Program-made: the position numbers and the translations under genes
Notes under the pieces: model-generated
Told to the model about the DNA's origin: nothing
The model's input: the letters and a program-made list of their open reading frames with translations, nothing else
Databases searched by the model: none
Part shown: piece after piece, positions 1 to 9,474 of the stretch
Layout: each line of letters opens with the position of its first letter
How positions within the stretch are numbered: position 1 is the first letter of the stretch
Assembly: GCA_002494215.1 (NCBI GenBank)
Contig: DLBF01000179.1
Coordinates: forward strand, 1 to 25,998
DNA from: Prevotellaceae bacterium UBA7028
GTDB lineage: Bacteria; Bacteroidota; Bacteroidia; Bacteroidales; Bacteroidaceae
DNA length: 25,998 nucleotides
Direction: 5' to 3'

Positions 1-3000
1 ATAATCTTCTCCTTCGAGAGGTCGAAGATGTCGCTCTCGCGGCTCACATACAGCGTACTGGTCTCGGTGGGAGATACACCGTGTATGGTGAAGTTCATCT
101 GCTGGTTGGGAAGAACTGAATACTGACCGCTGGTGATAAGTGTACCAATCTGTACTTTACCTTCAGAAACACCGCCGCCGGCACCGGTTATCTCTGAACT
201 TGATATAGGTGTTACCGTTCCGCTGTAGCTTTCGCGGCAGTAATAGTAAGTCTTGTCCTTATGACTGTCGTCGATCACTAACTGGGTGACGTATCCCTTT
301 TCCGTTGTCGGCAATCCGTTGTAAGTCTCGCTGCTGATGGTCTCTCCTACAGTATAAGGTGTGCTGCCAATCTGGAAGTCTGTCTTCACTACATAATAGG
401 TGCCGGCTGTAGGAGCAGCAACAGGTGCATAGTGACGCTGCTCGTTGGGCAGAGCCTCGTACTGCTCGCGGGTGAGCTCATCACCGGCATAGACCTTTCC
501 ACCGGAGACAATGGCAGTCGGAACCGTCATGTATTTCTTGTCTTTATTATCGCCTTCTGTCTCCTCTTTCGGGTCGTCATCCTTTCCGTTGTACGTTGCC
601 GTATAGTCCACGCTCTGTGTGATAGAGTACCCGGCCTTGTTGCCTGTTCCGTCAGCCTTGATCTGGTCCTCAGTAGTGTAGCCGGGACCATCGTACTGGA
701 ACTTGTGTCCTTCTGAGTAAGCTCCGGTATTAGTCGTTGTATAGGTGGAATCAATGAGCAGGTCAAATGCATCGTAGTTGAAGAGGAAATTGCCACGGTC
801 ACTTGCCGTCATGGAACTCCAGGCTTCCATACCACGGTAGTTCATGTTCTTCTTATAGTAATTACCACCGTATTTACCATCAGACAAACAGTAATAGGCA
901 GGAACGAGGTTGGCATTCAGCTCTTCTCTTAGGTTGGCAAGTTGTACCAGTTCCTTCTTCTTCTCGGATGTGAATGTTCCTGCAGGCTCCAATGCCTTGA
1001 TTTCTTCTATCGTCATCGCATTGGCTCCGCTGTACAGGGTATTCATACTCGTATTCACGGTTGTAACATAACCTTGTGCCTCGCTCTTAGTCATCTTAGA
1101 GTCCTTGTAGATAACTTCGTCCTTGCTCAGCTGTACGGAGTTGAGGCAGATGTAGGCCTCATCCACGCTGCCGCTATGTGCAGTTGCAAAGGTCTTGGAT
1201 ACTGTCGTGCCGGGGTTATAATGACGCTCGCTGTCGTCTTCGGTAACGGTAATCTTACTGGTGACGATGTATGCCTTCTCGAAAGTAGCCTGTTTCTTGT
1301 CTTCATCATAGCCGGCATCTCCCTCATGCAGGCCGTAGTTTGGAATGGAACTTCTTAAGGCCTCATCATCCAGGATGGCTTTATAAGTGTCGTACACTGA
1401 TTCAGAGATGAGGTTGCCCATCTTGTAGTCGCGCTGGCCAAGGAGAATACCGTTCGCGCTTCCAAGTTTTGTCGGGTCGAGACGATAGGTAGGACCGTCC
1501 TCGTAGTTTGCCTTGGTGGCAGCATTCATAGCTTCGTACTCCTGAAGATTCTTCTTGGCTGTATAGTTGTCGCTCTTGGGCGTGTACCAGTTATCCCAGA
1601 TGCTGGGGTTGGTTACCTCATAGGTCAGGATGTAACCTCTGTTGTGGCTCAGGTTATTAGACGAACGGAAGATATAGTCGAAGTCGACATCCTCTTGTCT
1701 TCCTGTATGGTAAACGGAAACCTTGTTCTCCGTTCCGGCATTGTGAGCTGTACGTAGGGCTGTATATTCGTCGGGAAGCAGCACGGTGCCGGCAGGGTAG
1801 GTGCCTGCGGGGAACTTGCCTGTACCAACCTTTGTCGTACATTCTGCGGTGGTGACATAGGTTTCCGGGACAAACAGTTCCTTCTCTGCGGGACTCAGCA
1901 GATACCAATCCCAGTAGCTGATGGGATCGTTCTTGTAATATGACTTGTCGTTGATGATGATGCGCTTGCCGTCTCCCATCTCAATACCAGCCGATGCATA
2001 GTAGGCATAGCGGTTGGGCATTACATTCAGCAGCTTCATCTTACCGTGTGAGGCGGCAGCGATGTTCAGCGGGATGTTCACAGCCTCGCTATAGGCATTG
2101 GGAACACCGGTGTATGCCGAGATGTACTGGTCATAGACATAGACAGAACCCTTGATGTACCAGTAGTGGGCGGGAACCTTGTTTGCGCCCATGTATCGGT
2201 TGCTGACGTTGTAACAGTCGTCGATGATAGTCTGGGTACTGTGCACGAAGTTACCAGAGGTCTCAAATGCCATCTGGTGGTCATCATCCTCTGTTGTCTC
2301 ATAGTTAAAGTCCCACTTGGTAACGGCATTCTCATTCAACTTTGTCAGTGTAGTATTCTTGTGTCCGGAGGGGGTACGTTTGCCGTGCTCATTCTTGGCA
2401 TAGACGAAACCGCCGCCGATACCCGTTGAGACGTTAATCAGGTCGAGCTCAACAACACCGGTGATGGGCCCCCATACCTTTTCGTTCAGACCGGTACCCG
2501 TACTCTCCTCGGTGGTCAGTTCCAGATAGACACCGCTGGCCAGTGCCACCTTGTTGTGGCTGTTACCGTTGTTACGTTTGCGGTCTGTGGGGAATTGCTT
2601 CTTCCAGTCGTAGAAAGAAGCCGTTCCGTATGCCTGGTTATTGGCATCACATTGGTATTTGGTAACATCAGTGGCGTCGGTGGTACGTGCATCGGGACGG
2701 TTTGTGTCGTCACCGAAATCAACGTCACTGGTCAGTGCACCCAGGTAGTTTACGATATTGTAGATGCCGAAGTAGTTACCATGGTCTGTGCCGCCCTCCG
2801 TCTTCTTGTTCAGCGAAACCTCGCGTACACGGTTGATGGTATAGTTGGTATAGTCAGCCTCTTCGGGCACGCGGTCCTGGGCACCCTGCATTACCATACG
2901 GCTGCCGAAGACACCGCAGAAGTCGGCACGCTGGATACTGTTCATCAGTCGGCCGGCATAGACGGGCAGTACACCGCTCTCTACCCAATAAGGTTTGGCT

Positions 3001-6000
3001 ATGTCGGTGTTGGGAACCCATTCGCCCTTTTCCGTGTCATATTTAAGGATGGGTGTAGTACCGTCCATGACAGATACCTTGTTCCCGTCTTTGTCTGTTG
3101 TTACAAACAGGGTCTGCATCTCGTCGGCAGTAATGGTAGAGGCCTTGCTGATAACGTTGCCGCCTTCATCTTTGACTTCTGCCTTGTATCGGGTATCTTC
3201 CTTGTCCTGGCAATCTTTGTTACAGGTATATTTCAGCTCATAGTAATCAGCCTCGCGGTCGGGCAGGGCATGATAAGCATCAATACCGATTTCCTTGGCA
3301 ATGCTGTAGTAGTCCGTACCGTAGTTGGTGATGTTCAGCTCGCGGTATCCGTCCACCAGTGTCAGGTTACCGTCGCCGTACAGACCACCCGTATGGCGGG
3401 TACCCAGCGTAATCATGTCGCGGTGGAAGATATCGTTGATGGAGGCGGTTGCATTACCGAATACCGTGGTGGTATTGGCACTTGTGGTTGTTGAGCCTGA
3501 AGGCATGTTTCCACCGGCAAATACGGCATTGTGAATGATAATACCAGTCTCGTCCAGACAGCTCCATTTGTCAGCACTGGCCTCCTTGTTTCCTAATGTG
3601 TTCAGTGTATCAATAGGTACATACTGGCCTGCAACATAGTCATGTCCGGCGATGGTAACAGGTGACTTGACCTTCATGTGAGGTTCCACCAGCACCTTGC
3701 AGTCCTCGGTGAACTGGCGTTCGGTTCCGTTCTCAACTTGTACCGTGACATAGTCGCCGTTCTCATACTGGTAGTAGTAGCCCTGATATAACGGGTCGTA
3801 ACGAACACCGTCCTTCTTGCCCCTTCCGAAGGTGCCGTCAGCCTTCTCGTATGCACTATAAACAAAGCCTTCGTCACCACCGCCAAAGACGTTGCCGTTA
3901 CCGTCGGCCAGGCCGGATACCGTACCTATCTCGCCGCCGTGGATGTGAACCTCAGTCTGTCCGAATACATAGCCGTCGCAGTTAAGTGATCCGTGTTTAC
4001 CTAAATTGTCAACGCCTCGGCCGCCACCATAGACATTGCGGTGTACCTGGCCGCCGAACATCTCTATATGGGTCTTGCCGGGTCGGTAGATGCCGTCCAG
4101 TGTGTATGTGGTCTTACCGTCGACAGTTGACTGACTGATGCTACCACGGCCGATAGCAGCCACCTCACCTCCACCGAAGGCACTGCCGCGAACATGACCG
4201 CCATAGATGGTTATCTCGGTCTTGTCCACACTGCTGTTGTCGATATATCCGCCACCGAACAGACAGCCGGCATCGGTAAGCAGGGTATTAGGCATGGGCT
4301 GGGTGTTGTCTTCGGTCTTCTCTTCGTAGTGTTCGTCGATACCCTTTGTTTTCGGGTCGTCGCTACCGCTTTCGTTATACTGATAACCCACATAGCCATT
4401 GTACATCTTCAGGTGGGCAGTACCGAAGACGGCACCACCCTCACCGCCGCCGTAGGCATTACGCTGGACAGTGGGGATTCCGTTGGTGAAGCTGCTGCCG
4501 TCTTCGGCACCAATCACCACATGAGTCTCGCCGGGGATATCACCTTCGGTAGTAGCGCTGAGGGCACCGTCGTGATGACCTACATTACCCAGCCATCCGC
4601 CGCCATAGACGTTACGGCAGGTTCCGCCATAGATATAGGCGTTGGTACTGGCAGTGAAGCCGGTGGGATTAGTGGTGGCATTGTATGGACCTACGCCAAA
4701 GACATCGTTCACGGCTCCGGCTGTACCGGCGGCATAGATATCCTTGGTAACCGTACCGCCCAACAGGGCTATGTAGGTGTTTCCATAGACATCACCGCTA
4801 AGGCTAACGTTGGAATCGCCGTATCCGCCGCCATAGGCGTAGTTCACAACGGTGGCTCCTTCGTTAATGATAACGTTGGCGTTGTATTTCCTGTATCTCT
4901 TGGCCTTCTCCTCTTCTGTATAGCCAGAGTAGTCGCGGTCGTCCATCTCGGCCGTTCTTATCAGACCGGGCTGCGGGTTATTAAGGTTGGTACTTACATT
5001 TTCTATGTAGTTGTCGTATGCCGCATTAGGCGTGTAGTAGTCGCCCAATGTCCAGGCATCCTCCCAGTCGGCAGCCCATCGGTCGGCATAGTCGGAGTTA
5101 AGCACTTGGTTTCCTTCTCCGTCCGTTTCCCAAAGGGTATTGGCATCATTCAGGGCCTTCCAGAAAGGATCCTGTGTCGAGATCTGGGGTGATGGACCAT
5201 CCTTGTAGCGCTCCATGTACTTCTGCACACTCTCGGCATTGAGCACATGCCCCATGTTGCCGCCGCCATAGACTTCATAGACCTTAGCACCGCTTTCCAG
5301 GTTTACTTCGGTATATTCCGACCATGTGTCGATGTTGTAACCTGCGCCATATACCTTGGCCAGATAGCCTTTACTCTTGTCTGACCATACGGGCGAGGAT
5401 ATGTTCACATGGGCGTATAGCGTACGGCGCTCGTTGTTGTTACCGCCATAGATGGCGCCAGTGACGCGGGCATTCTCGCTGGTGTTTCTGTAGTTCACAT
5501 ACGACTCATAGACATCGCAGGGCGGTAGAATCTCTGTTCCGTATGCACCACCGAAGATGTTACCGATATTGATGGTGGAAGCGGCGGGTACGTTAATCAT
5601 GGTGCGGCGTGTGACACCCTCGTGGTAACTGCCGCCATAGGCATTGGCTATACTGCCGTTTATCAGGTCGATAACGGCCGTGGCCTGGTCGGCGGTCGCA
5701 GCTGTTGAAGCTACTTCTTTCTCTACGTGCATACCTATACCATTGAAGCTACCGGCACCGAAGACCTCTGTAGTCTTCAGTTCTTTGGCACTCTCGGGAA
5801 TGTCTATCAGCATATAGCTGCGGTCTTGCGACTTGTCCCCATTACGGTCGCCTGGGAAACCGGTGCCGCCGCCAAAGATACAGGTGACATGGTTGTTTTC
5901 GTTGGTGTTCGGACGTATGTTCACAAAGGCACTTTCCTGATAGGGAGCGCTGTTCCCTTCGCCGTAAGTTTCTACGTCTGTGTAGTTATAATAGCCGTAA

Positions 6001-9000
6001 CCGCCTCCGAAGATGGTGTCGACACGTCCTTGGTAGTACTCTATATAAGAGGACGATTGCAGTACATCGGGAATGGGCTTGGAGCTGGGGTTGTGAATCT
6101 TTGTCAGCAAATCGTTGCTGCGCAGGCGGCCTGTAAAGTCGTAGCCTTCTTCGTACTTACCCCAGATGGTTCCACTGAAGTCGTTACCGCCATAGACTAC
6201 ATCACGTATCCAGGGGAAACCGTCCTTGTAACCGCCGGTACCATTTGGCTGACGTCCTATGTAAACCTCGGTATGGCCCAGAACATCTGCGGCACTGCAG
6301 CCTCCGAAGGCATCGTAGATACGTCCGTTGCCCAGATTGACGTATGTGTTTCCGCAAATGTTGCCTTCTTTACCACCGGCATATAGGTATTCCGATTCGG
6401 GTATGTCAGGATCTGTTCCTTCAGACGAATAGATAGTCTTACTTCCCTGCAGGTTGATGGTAGCGCTATAGGCAGGATCAAACTTGTAGTCCCGATAGAA
6501 CTCTTCCACATCGTTGCCGGCATTGTCTTTTACTATCCTGGACTTGATGGTACCCTTACCTACGACACCGCGCTCTCCACCTCCGAAGACCTGGAAGGCG
6601 TACCCCTTGTTCAGGTTTACCGTGGTGCTGCCCCATATTTCGGATTGTTCACCATAGCCAGCACCGAACACGGTCATGGCAATGGTTTCCACATCATCAC
6701 GCTGGCTATGGAAATCAACGTTTGAGTTACCACTACCGGTCTGGAATATATCGTTCTTCTTGATAATGTCCTGGTTAATGTTGATGGCTACGTTTCCGTT
6801 TACGTGTCCGCTCTTGTAGCAGCCACCGAATATGTTGCCTTCCAGCAGACGTGCGTCCTTATCGACAGTACCGGTCGGGGTGAATTTCACGTAGTCGTCT
6901 TCGTTATTGTCCCACTTCACGGTGTTCCACACCAGATTCTTTCCTATGGTGGTCAGTTCATAGTAGGTGTTCGTAGCATCGCCCGCCACTTCCGTACCGT
7001 CGGCAACGAAGGCGCTGGAGCTAAGGTCGGTGGCGTAATATGTCTTTCCTGCCGTAAGGGTGGTTCCTGGTGTCACCTTGGTATAGGTACTGTTCAGTCG
7101 TTTGGGTTCTATCCTCACTCCGTTCAGTGTTATCTCCAGTCGGTCCTTGATTTTTCCGCTTTCATCCTTGAATCCGTCTTCAGCCTGCTCAGCCTTGGTG
7201 CCTAAGATACCGCCATCGTAGAAGGCGTTATAGGCAGATTCCTTGACCGATGCATTGTTACAGCCGCCCACCACCTTGTTATACACCACGATAGGAGCAT
7301 CGAACATCATGGAGTTCTTGCCTTCGTAGGTCATGCTACCCACGTTTCCGCCGCAGAAGAAGGAACCTATGTGCGAGGTGTAGGGCTCGTAGGTGGTACG
7401 GTCGCCCTTTGTGGCATCCTCGAATACTAACTTTGGTATGATGTCCATGGCGGCTCCTTCCATATAGGTGTTGAAGGTTCCCGCGTCTGTCAAATCCATG
7501 GTGCTGAAATACTGGTCCTCGCCGCCTTCAATCTCAATGTCATTGTGATACAGTTTCAAGACATCTTCTTTCACCATGCCGGTTCCGTTATTGCCCAGGA
7601 ATACATTGTCGGCAACAACGTGCGAACCTATCTTCAGCTCTACCATCGGGTAGTCTTTGAAACCCACGTGGGAAGGTTCTGTCTCCAAAGTCGCACAGTT
7701 ACCACCGCAGTAGATAGAGCCACCGATGACGGTGGGTTTCTCTTCCGTACCTCTAACCATAATGGATACCTGCTCGGCATCGGGACGGGTACCGTTCAGC
7801 GCATCAACAGAGGAGTTGTAGCCTTCTAATGAATAGTAGAAGTCGCCATAGACGGGGTCATCCTTGAAGAACGGATTGTCTGTATAGGCATAGGCACCGT
7901 TACCTCCTCCGTAAATATCACCCCGAATGCTGGTGGTTACGCCCACGGCATTGCCGAAGTACACCTTGCCTCGGATATCGTTACCGCCATATACATTGCC
8001 GATGTCTCCGCCTTGCACAAGCGTACGGGCTGCCAAGTTACGCGGGAAGTAATATCCTGTGATGTTATCCACATAATCGGCATCTGTGCCATCGGGCTTC
8101 AGCGGTCTTACATCAGCCATACGGCAACCGCCATAGACATTTCCGATTACAAGAGGCTTCGGATTTGTTTCCTCGGGTTTTATATTAAGGAACAGTCCGT
8201 TCTCGTATGTCATTCTACCTTGGTTTCCGCCACTATAGAGGTCGCGGATCTTTCCTGCCTGCAGGTTCCATGTGGGTTGGATAGCCATGTCCGCCTTGTT
8301 GTTACCGCCAAAGACACGGGCAAAGTTAAAATGCCAGTCGGAGTAATTGCCCTGGAAGGTAGAGAGGTTGACCTTCCCCAGAAGATAGGCAATGACATCC
8401 TGTGGGGTCATCTTGTATGGTGTTCCCTCGGTATCTCTTGCATAGGCCTCGGCTTGGGTCTCGGCATCATCGCTTTGGTTGTTGATGCTGATGGTGGTGT
8501 TCTCCGTTATCGTAGCGTTGTTACCACCGCCATAGAGATGAGCGATATTGCCACCCATAATCTCTAGGTAAGTCTTGGATACCTCGGGTAATTGGAAACC
8601 GACCTCGCCTTCGGGCGTGATTTTCTGTGCAATATATGCGCTTCTGTCTCCTCTGTTATAGATTCGGTGTGTGACATTTCCTTCTCCGTCGGGTTCAGAC
8701 TGCTCGTAATCGAAGTCGCCATTGCCACCGCCAAACATCTTTCCTATGAAAATGGCATTCTTCTCTGTGCCGTCGTTCTTTGCAGAGCGACTACTGCGGA
8801 CGAAGGTCTTCCATGAGTTGTCTATGGCATTCTTGAGGGGGTGAGTCTCTTTTGTCTCAGAGCCTGTCAGCACCTCGGTCAGGCCGCAGTCATCTTTGAC
8901 ATCACCTGCATTCTTGAATCCGGGATCGGACTCTGTCAGGCTGTTTGCTGTATTATAGGCAGCGGCCTCTTCTGCTGTATAATAGGTTCTGAGGGGTACG

Positions 9001-9383
9001 GTTGTCTCTTCGCCGGACGCTCCGATGGTTCCTGCGATATCGTTACCGCCGTAAACCTCGAAGATAAAGATATCGCCGGTAGCTTTTTCGCCATAAATAT
9101 TCACAAAGGTTCTGCCGCCCACATCGGCCATACGGGCACCACCGAACACCTTCTGTATGTCGCCGGCCTTAACGACAACTGTGGTATTGCCGTCCACATT
9201 ACCCTGGTTACCGCCACCATACACATAACCGCCAATGACAATCCTTCCCTCCTGGGCGTAAACATTGGAAGTGAAGAGTGAAGAGTGAAGAGTGAATAGT
9301 AAGACCATAAGCCCAGCATGCCTATTAAGCCCATTAAGCTTAATAAACCGCATAAACTGCATTATGGTCTGTATCTTCTTCAT
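1..9383 (-). CDS. Giant secreted Gly/Asn-rich repeat protein, putative fimbrial-locus adhesin (3' end outside window)
   Basis: One uninterrupted minus-strand frame runs from an ATG at 9383 to the window edge, so at least 3127 residues are visible and the C-terminus is missing. A signal peptide spans residues 1-43 and ends Val-Tyr-Ala, a signal peptidase I type site rather than a lipobox. Residues from about 50 to 2250 consist of dozens of degenerate units built on VYGGGN or VFGGC followed by short Val/Thr/Asn strands (GGGNQGNVDGNTTVVV near residue 56). Variant blocks are GGARMADV and YGGNDIAGT. This spacing suggests a stacked beta-solenoid. Beyond about residue 2280 the sequence changes to Tyr/Asp/Lys-rich non-repeat segments (WGPITGVVELDLINV near 2300) and short TYY modules. 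I recognise no named Pfam family. It is last in the visible fimbrial cluster, 91 nt after a fimbrillin-like gene. A role as tip or surface adhesin is inference; a secreted matrix or S-layer-like protein is also possible. Confidence 0.9.
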   Translation of the reverse strand, partial: MKKIQTIMQFMRFIKLNGLNRHAGLMVLLFTLHSSLFTSNVYAQEGRIVIGGYVYGGGNQGNVDGNTTVVVKAGDIQKVFGGARMADVGGRTFVNIYGEKATGDIFIFEVYGGNDIAGTIGASGEETTVPLRTYYTAEEAAAYNTANSLTESDPGFKNAGDVKDDCGLTEVLTGSETKETHPLKNAIDNSWKTFVRSSRSAKNDGTEKNAIFIGKMFGGGNGDFDYEQSEPDGEGNVTHRIYNRGDRSAYIAQKITPEGEVGFQLPEVSKTYLEIMGGNIAHLYGGGNNATITENTTISINNQSDDAETQAEAYARDTEGTPYKMTPQDVIAYLLGKVNLSTFQGNYSDWHFNFARVFGGNNKADMAIQPTWNLQAGKIRDLYSGGNQGRMTYENGLFLNIKPEETNPKPLVIGNVYGGCRMADVRPLKPDGTDADYVDNITGYYFPRNLAARTLVQGGDIGNVYGGNDIRGKVYFGNAVGVTTSIRGDIYGGGNGAYAYTDNPFFKDDPVYGDFYYSLEGYNSSVDALNGTRPDAEQVSIMVRGTEEKPTVIGGSIYCGGNCATLETEPSHVGFKDYPMVELKIGSHVVADNVFLGNNGTGMVKEDVLKLYHNDIEIEGGEDQYFSTMDLTDAGTFNTYMEGAAMDIIPKLVFEDATKGDRTTYEPYTSHIGSFFCGGNVGSMTYEGKNSMMFDAPIVVYNKVVGGCNNASVKESAYNAFYDGGILGTKAEQAEDGFKDESGKIKDRLEITLNGVRIEPKRLNSTYTKVTPGTTLTAGKTYYATDLSSSAFVADGTEVAGDATNTYYELTTIGKNLVWNTVKWDNNEDDYVKFTPTGTVDKDARLLEGNIFGGCYKSGHVNGNVAININQDIIKKNDIFQTGSGNSNVDFHSQRDDVETIAMTVFGAGYGEQSEIWGSTTVNLNKGYAFQVFGGGERGVVGKGTIKSRIVKDNAGNDVEEFYRDYKFDPAYSATINLQGSKTIYSSEGTDPDIPESEYLYAGGKEGNICGNTYVNLGNGRIYDAFGGCSAADVLGHTEVYIGRQPNGTGGYKDGFPWIRDVVYGGNDFSGTIWGKYEEGYDFTGRLRSNDLLTKIHNPSSKPIPDVLQSSSYIEYYQGRVDTIFGGGYGYYNYTDVETYGEGNSAPYQESAFVNIRPNTNENNHVTCIFGGGTGFPGDRNGDKSQDRSYMLIDIPESAKELKTTEVFGAGSFNGIGMHVEKEVASTAATADQATAVIDLINGSIANAYGGSYHEGVTRRTMINVPAASTINIGNIFGGAYGTEILPPCDVYESYVNYRNTSENARVTGAIYGGNNNERRTLYAHVNISSPVWSDKSKGYLAKVYGAGYNIDTWSEYTEVNLESGAKVYEVYGGGNMGHVLNAESVQKYMERYKDGPSPQISTQDPFWKALNDANTLWETDGEGNQVLNSDYADRWAADWEDAWTLGDYYTPNAAYDNYIENVSTNLNNPQPGLIRTAEMDDRDYSGYTEEEKAKRYRKYNANVIINEGATVVNYAYGGGYGDSNVSLSGDVYGNTYIALLGGTVTKDIYAAGTAGAVNDVFGVGPYNATTNPTGFTASTNAYIYGGTCRNVYGGGWLGNVGHHDGALSATTEGDIPGETHVVIGAEDGSSFTNGIPTVQRNAYGGGEGGAVFGTAHLKMYNGYVGYQYNESGSDDPKTKGIDEHYEEKTEDNTQPMPNTLLTDAGCLFGGGYIDNSSVDKTEITIYGGHVRGSAFGGGEVAAIGRGSISQSTVDGKTTYTLDGIYRPGKTHIEMFGGQVHRNVYGGGRGVDNLGKHGSLNCDGYVFGQTEVHIHGGEIGTVSGLADGNGNVFGGGDEGFVYSAYEKADGTFGRGKKDGVRYDPLYQGYYYQYENGDYVTVQVENGTERQFTEDCKVLVEPHMKVKSPVTIAGHDYVAGQYVPIDTLNTLGNKEASADKWSCLDETGIIIHNAVFAGGNMPSGSTTTSANTTTVFGNATASINDIFHRDMITLGTRHTGGLYGDGNLTLVDGYRELNITNYGTDYYSIAKEIGIDAYHALPDREADYYELKYTCNKDCQDKEDTRYKAEVKDEGGNVISKASTITADEMQTLFVTTDKDGNKVSVMDGTTPILKYDTEKGEWVPNTDIAKPYWVESGVLPVYAGRLMNSIQRADFCGVFGSRMVMQGAQDRVPEEADYTNYTINRVREVSLNKKTEGGTDHGNYFGIYNIVNYLGALTSDVDFGDDTNRPDARTTDATDVTKYQCDANNQAYGTASFYDWKKQFPTDRKRNNGNSHNKVALASGVYLELTTEESTGTGLNEKVWGPITGVVELDLINVSTGIGGGFVYAKNEHGKRTPSGHKNTTLTKLNENAVTKWDFNYETTEDDDHQMAFETSGNFVHSTQTIIDDCYNVSNRYMGANKVPAHYWYIKGSVYVYDQYISAYTGVPNAYSEAVNIPLNIAAASHGKMKLLNVMPNRYAYYASAGIEMGDGKRIIINDKSYYKNDPISYWDWYLLSPAEKELFVPETYVTTAECTTKVGTGKFPAGTYPAGTVLLPDEYTALRTAHNAGTENKVSVYHTGRQEDVDFDYIFRSSNNLSHNRGYILTYEVTNPSIWDNWYTPKSDNYTAKKNLQEYEAMNAATKANYEDGPTYRLDPTKLGSANGILLGQRDYKMGNLISESVYDTYKAILDDEALRSSIPNYGLHEGDAGYDEDKKQATFEKAYIVTSKITVTEDDSERHYNPGTTVSKTFATAHSGSVDEAYICLNSVQLSKDEVIYKDSKMTKSEAQGYVTTVNTSMNTLYSGANAMTIEEIKALEPAGTFTSEKKKELVQLANLREELNANLVPAYYCLSDGKYGGNYYKKNMNYRGMEAWSSMTASDRGNFLFNYDAFDLLIDSTYTTTNTGAYSEGHKFQYDGPGYTTEDQIKADGTGNKAGYSITQSVDYTATYNGKDDDPKEETEGDNKDKKYMTVPTAIVSGGKVYAGDELTREQYEALPNEQRHYAPVAAPTAGTYYVVKTDFQIGSTPYTVGETISSETYNGLPTTEKGYVTQLVIDDSHKDKTYYYCRESYSGTVTPISSSEITGAGGGVSEGKVQIGTLITSGQYSVLPNQQMNFTIHGVSPTETSTLYVSRESDIFDLSKEKI
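9273..9300 (-). repeat. 7-bp tandem repeat inside the giant gene's signal-peptide codons
   Basis: On the plus strand GAAGAGT occurs three times in exact tandem, followed by the variant GAATAGT. In the sense direction this is read as Phe-Thr-Leu-His-Ser-Ser-Leu, the hydrophobic core of the signal peptide (residues 29-38). The unit length is not a multiple of three, so gain or loss of one copy would shift the frame of the whole downstream protein. Confidence 0.9.
9312..9347 (-). repeat. 9-bp repeat array in the giant gene's N-terminal codons
   Basis: Four consecutive 9-bp units are visible in the sense strand: TTTATTAAG, CTTAATGGG, CTTAATAGG and CATGCTGGG. They encode residues 13-24 of the signal peptide n-region. 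An almost identical array occupies the same place in the neighbouring lipoprotein gene (10606-10641). Confidence 0.85.
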
Positions 9384-9397
9384 TTCTTTTTTATGTT

Positions 9398-9437
9398 CTA
9401 GTTTTTCTAGCCTATCTAGCCCGGCTAGCCTATCTAG
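9398..9437 (-). repeat. CTAG-N5 array, 9-bp period, 5 copies, upstream of the giant gene
   Basis: CTAG begins at 9398, 9407, 9416, 9425 and 9434, an exact 9-bp period. The five spacer bases vary between TTTTT, CCTAT and CCCGG. In the sense direction the array lies between a GAAGAATA element and AACATAAAAAAGAA, which runs straight into the start codon. Three other exported-protein genes in this window carry the same arrangement. It fills most of the 91-nt intergenic gap; no promoter is visible there. Confidence 0.9.
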
Positions 9438-9474
9438 TATTCTTCACTTTTCTCTTTTAATTTTTCTCTTTTAT

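Noticed and set aside
2556..9281. Many long plus-strand reading frames (up to 332 codons, e.g. 4194-5192 and 2556-3494) opposite the giant gene
   Set aside because: All lie in the one frame that is codon-aligned antisense to the giant gene. They stay open because TTA, CTA and TCA codons are scarce in the sense gene. Their translations have no coherent domains, while the sense frame shows regular repeats and a signal peptide.
1..9383. Possible frameshift or gene split within the giant frame
   Set aside because: I translated large sections from both ends and the middle in the same frame without finding a stop, and the antisense open frames all keep the same phase.
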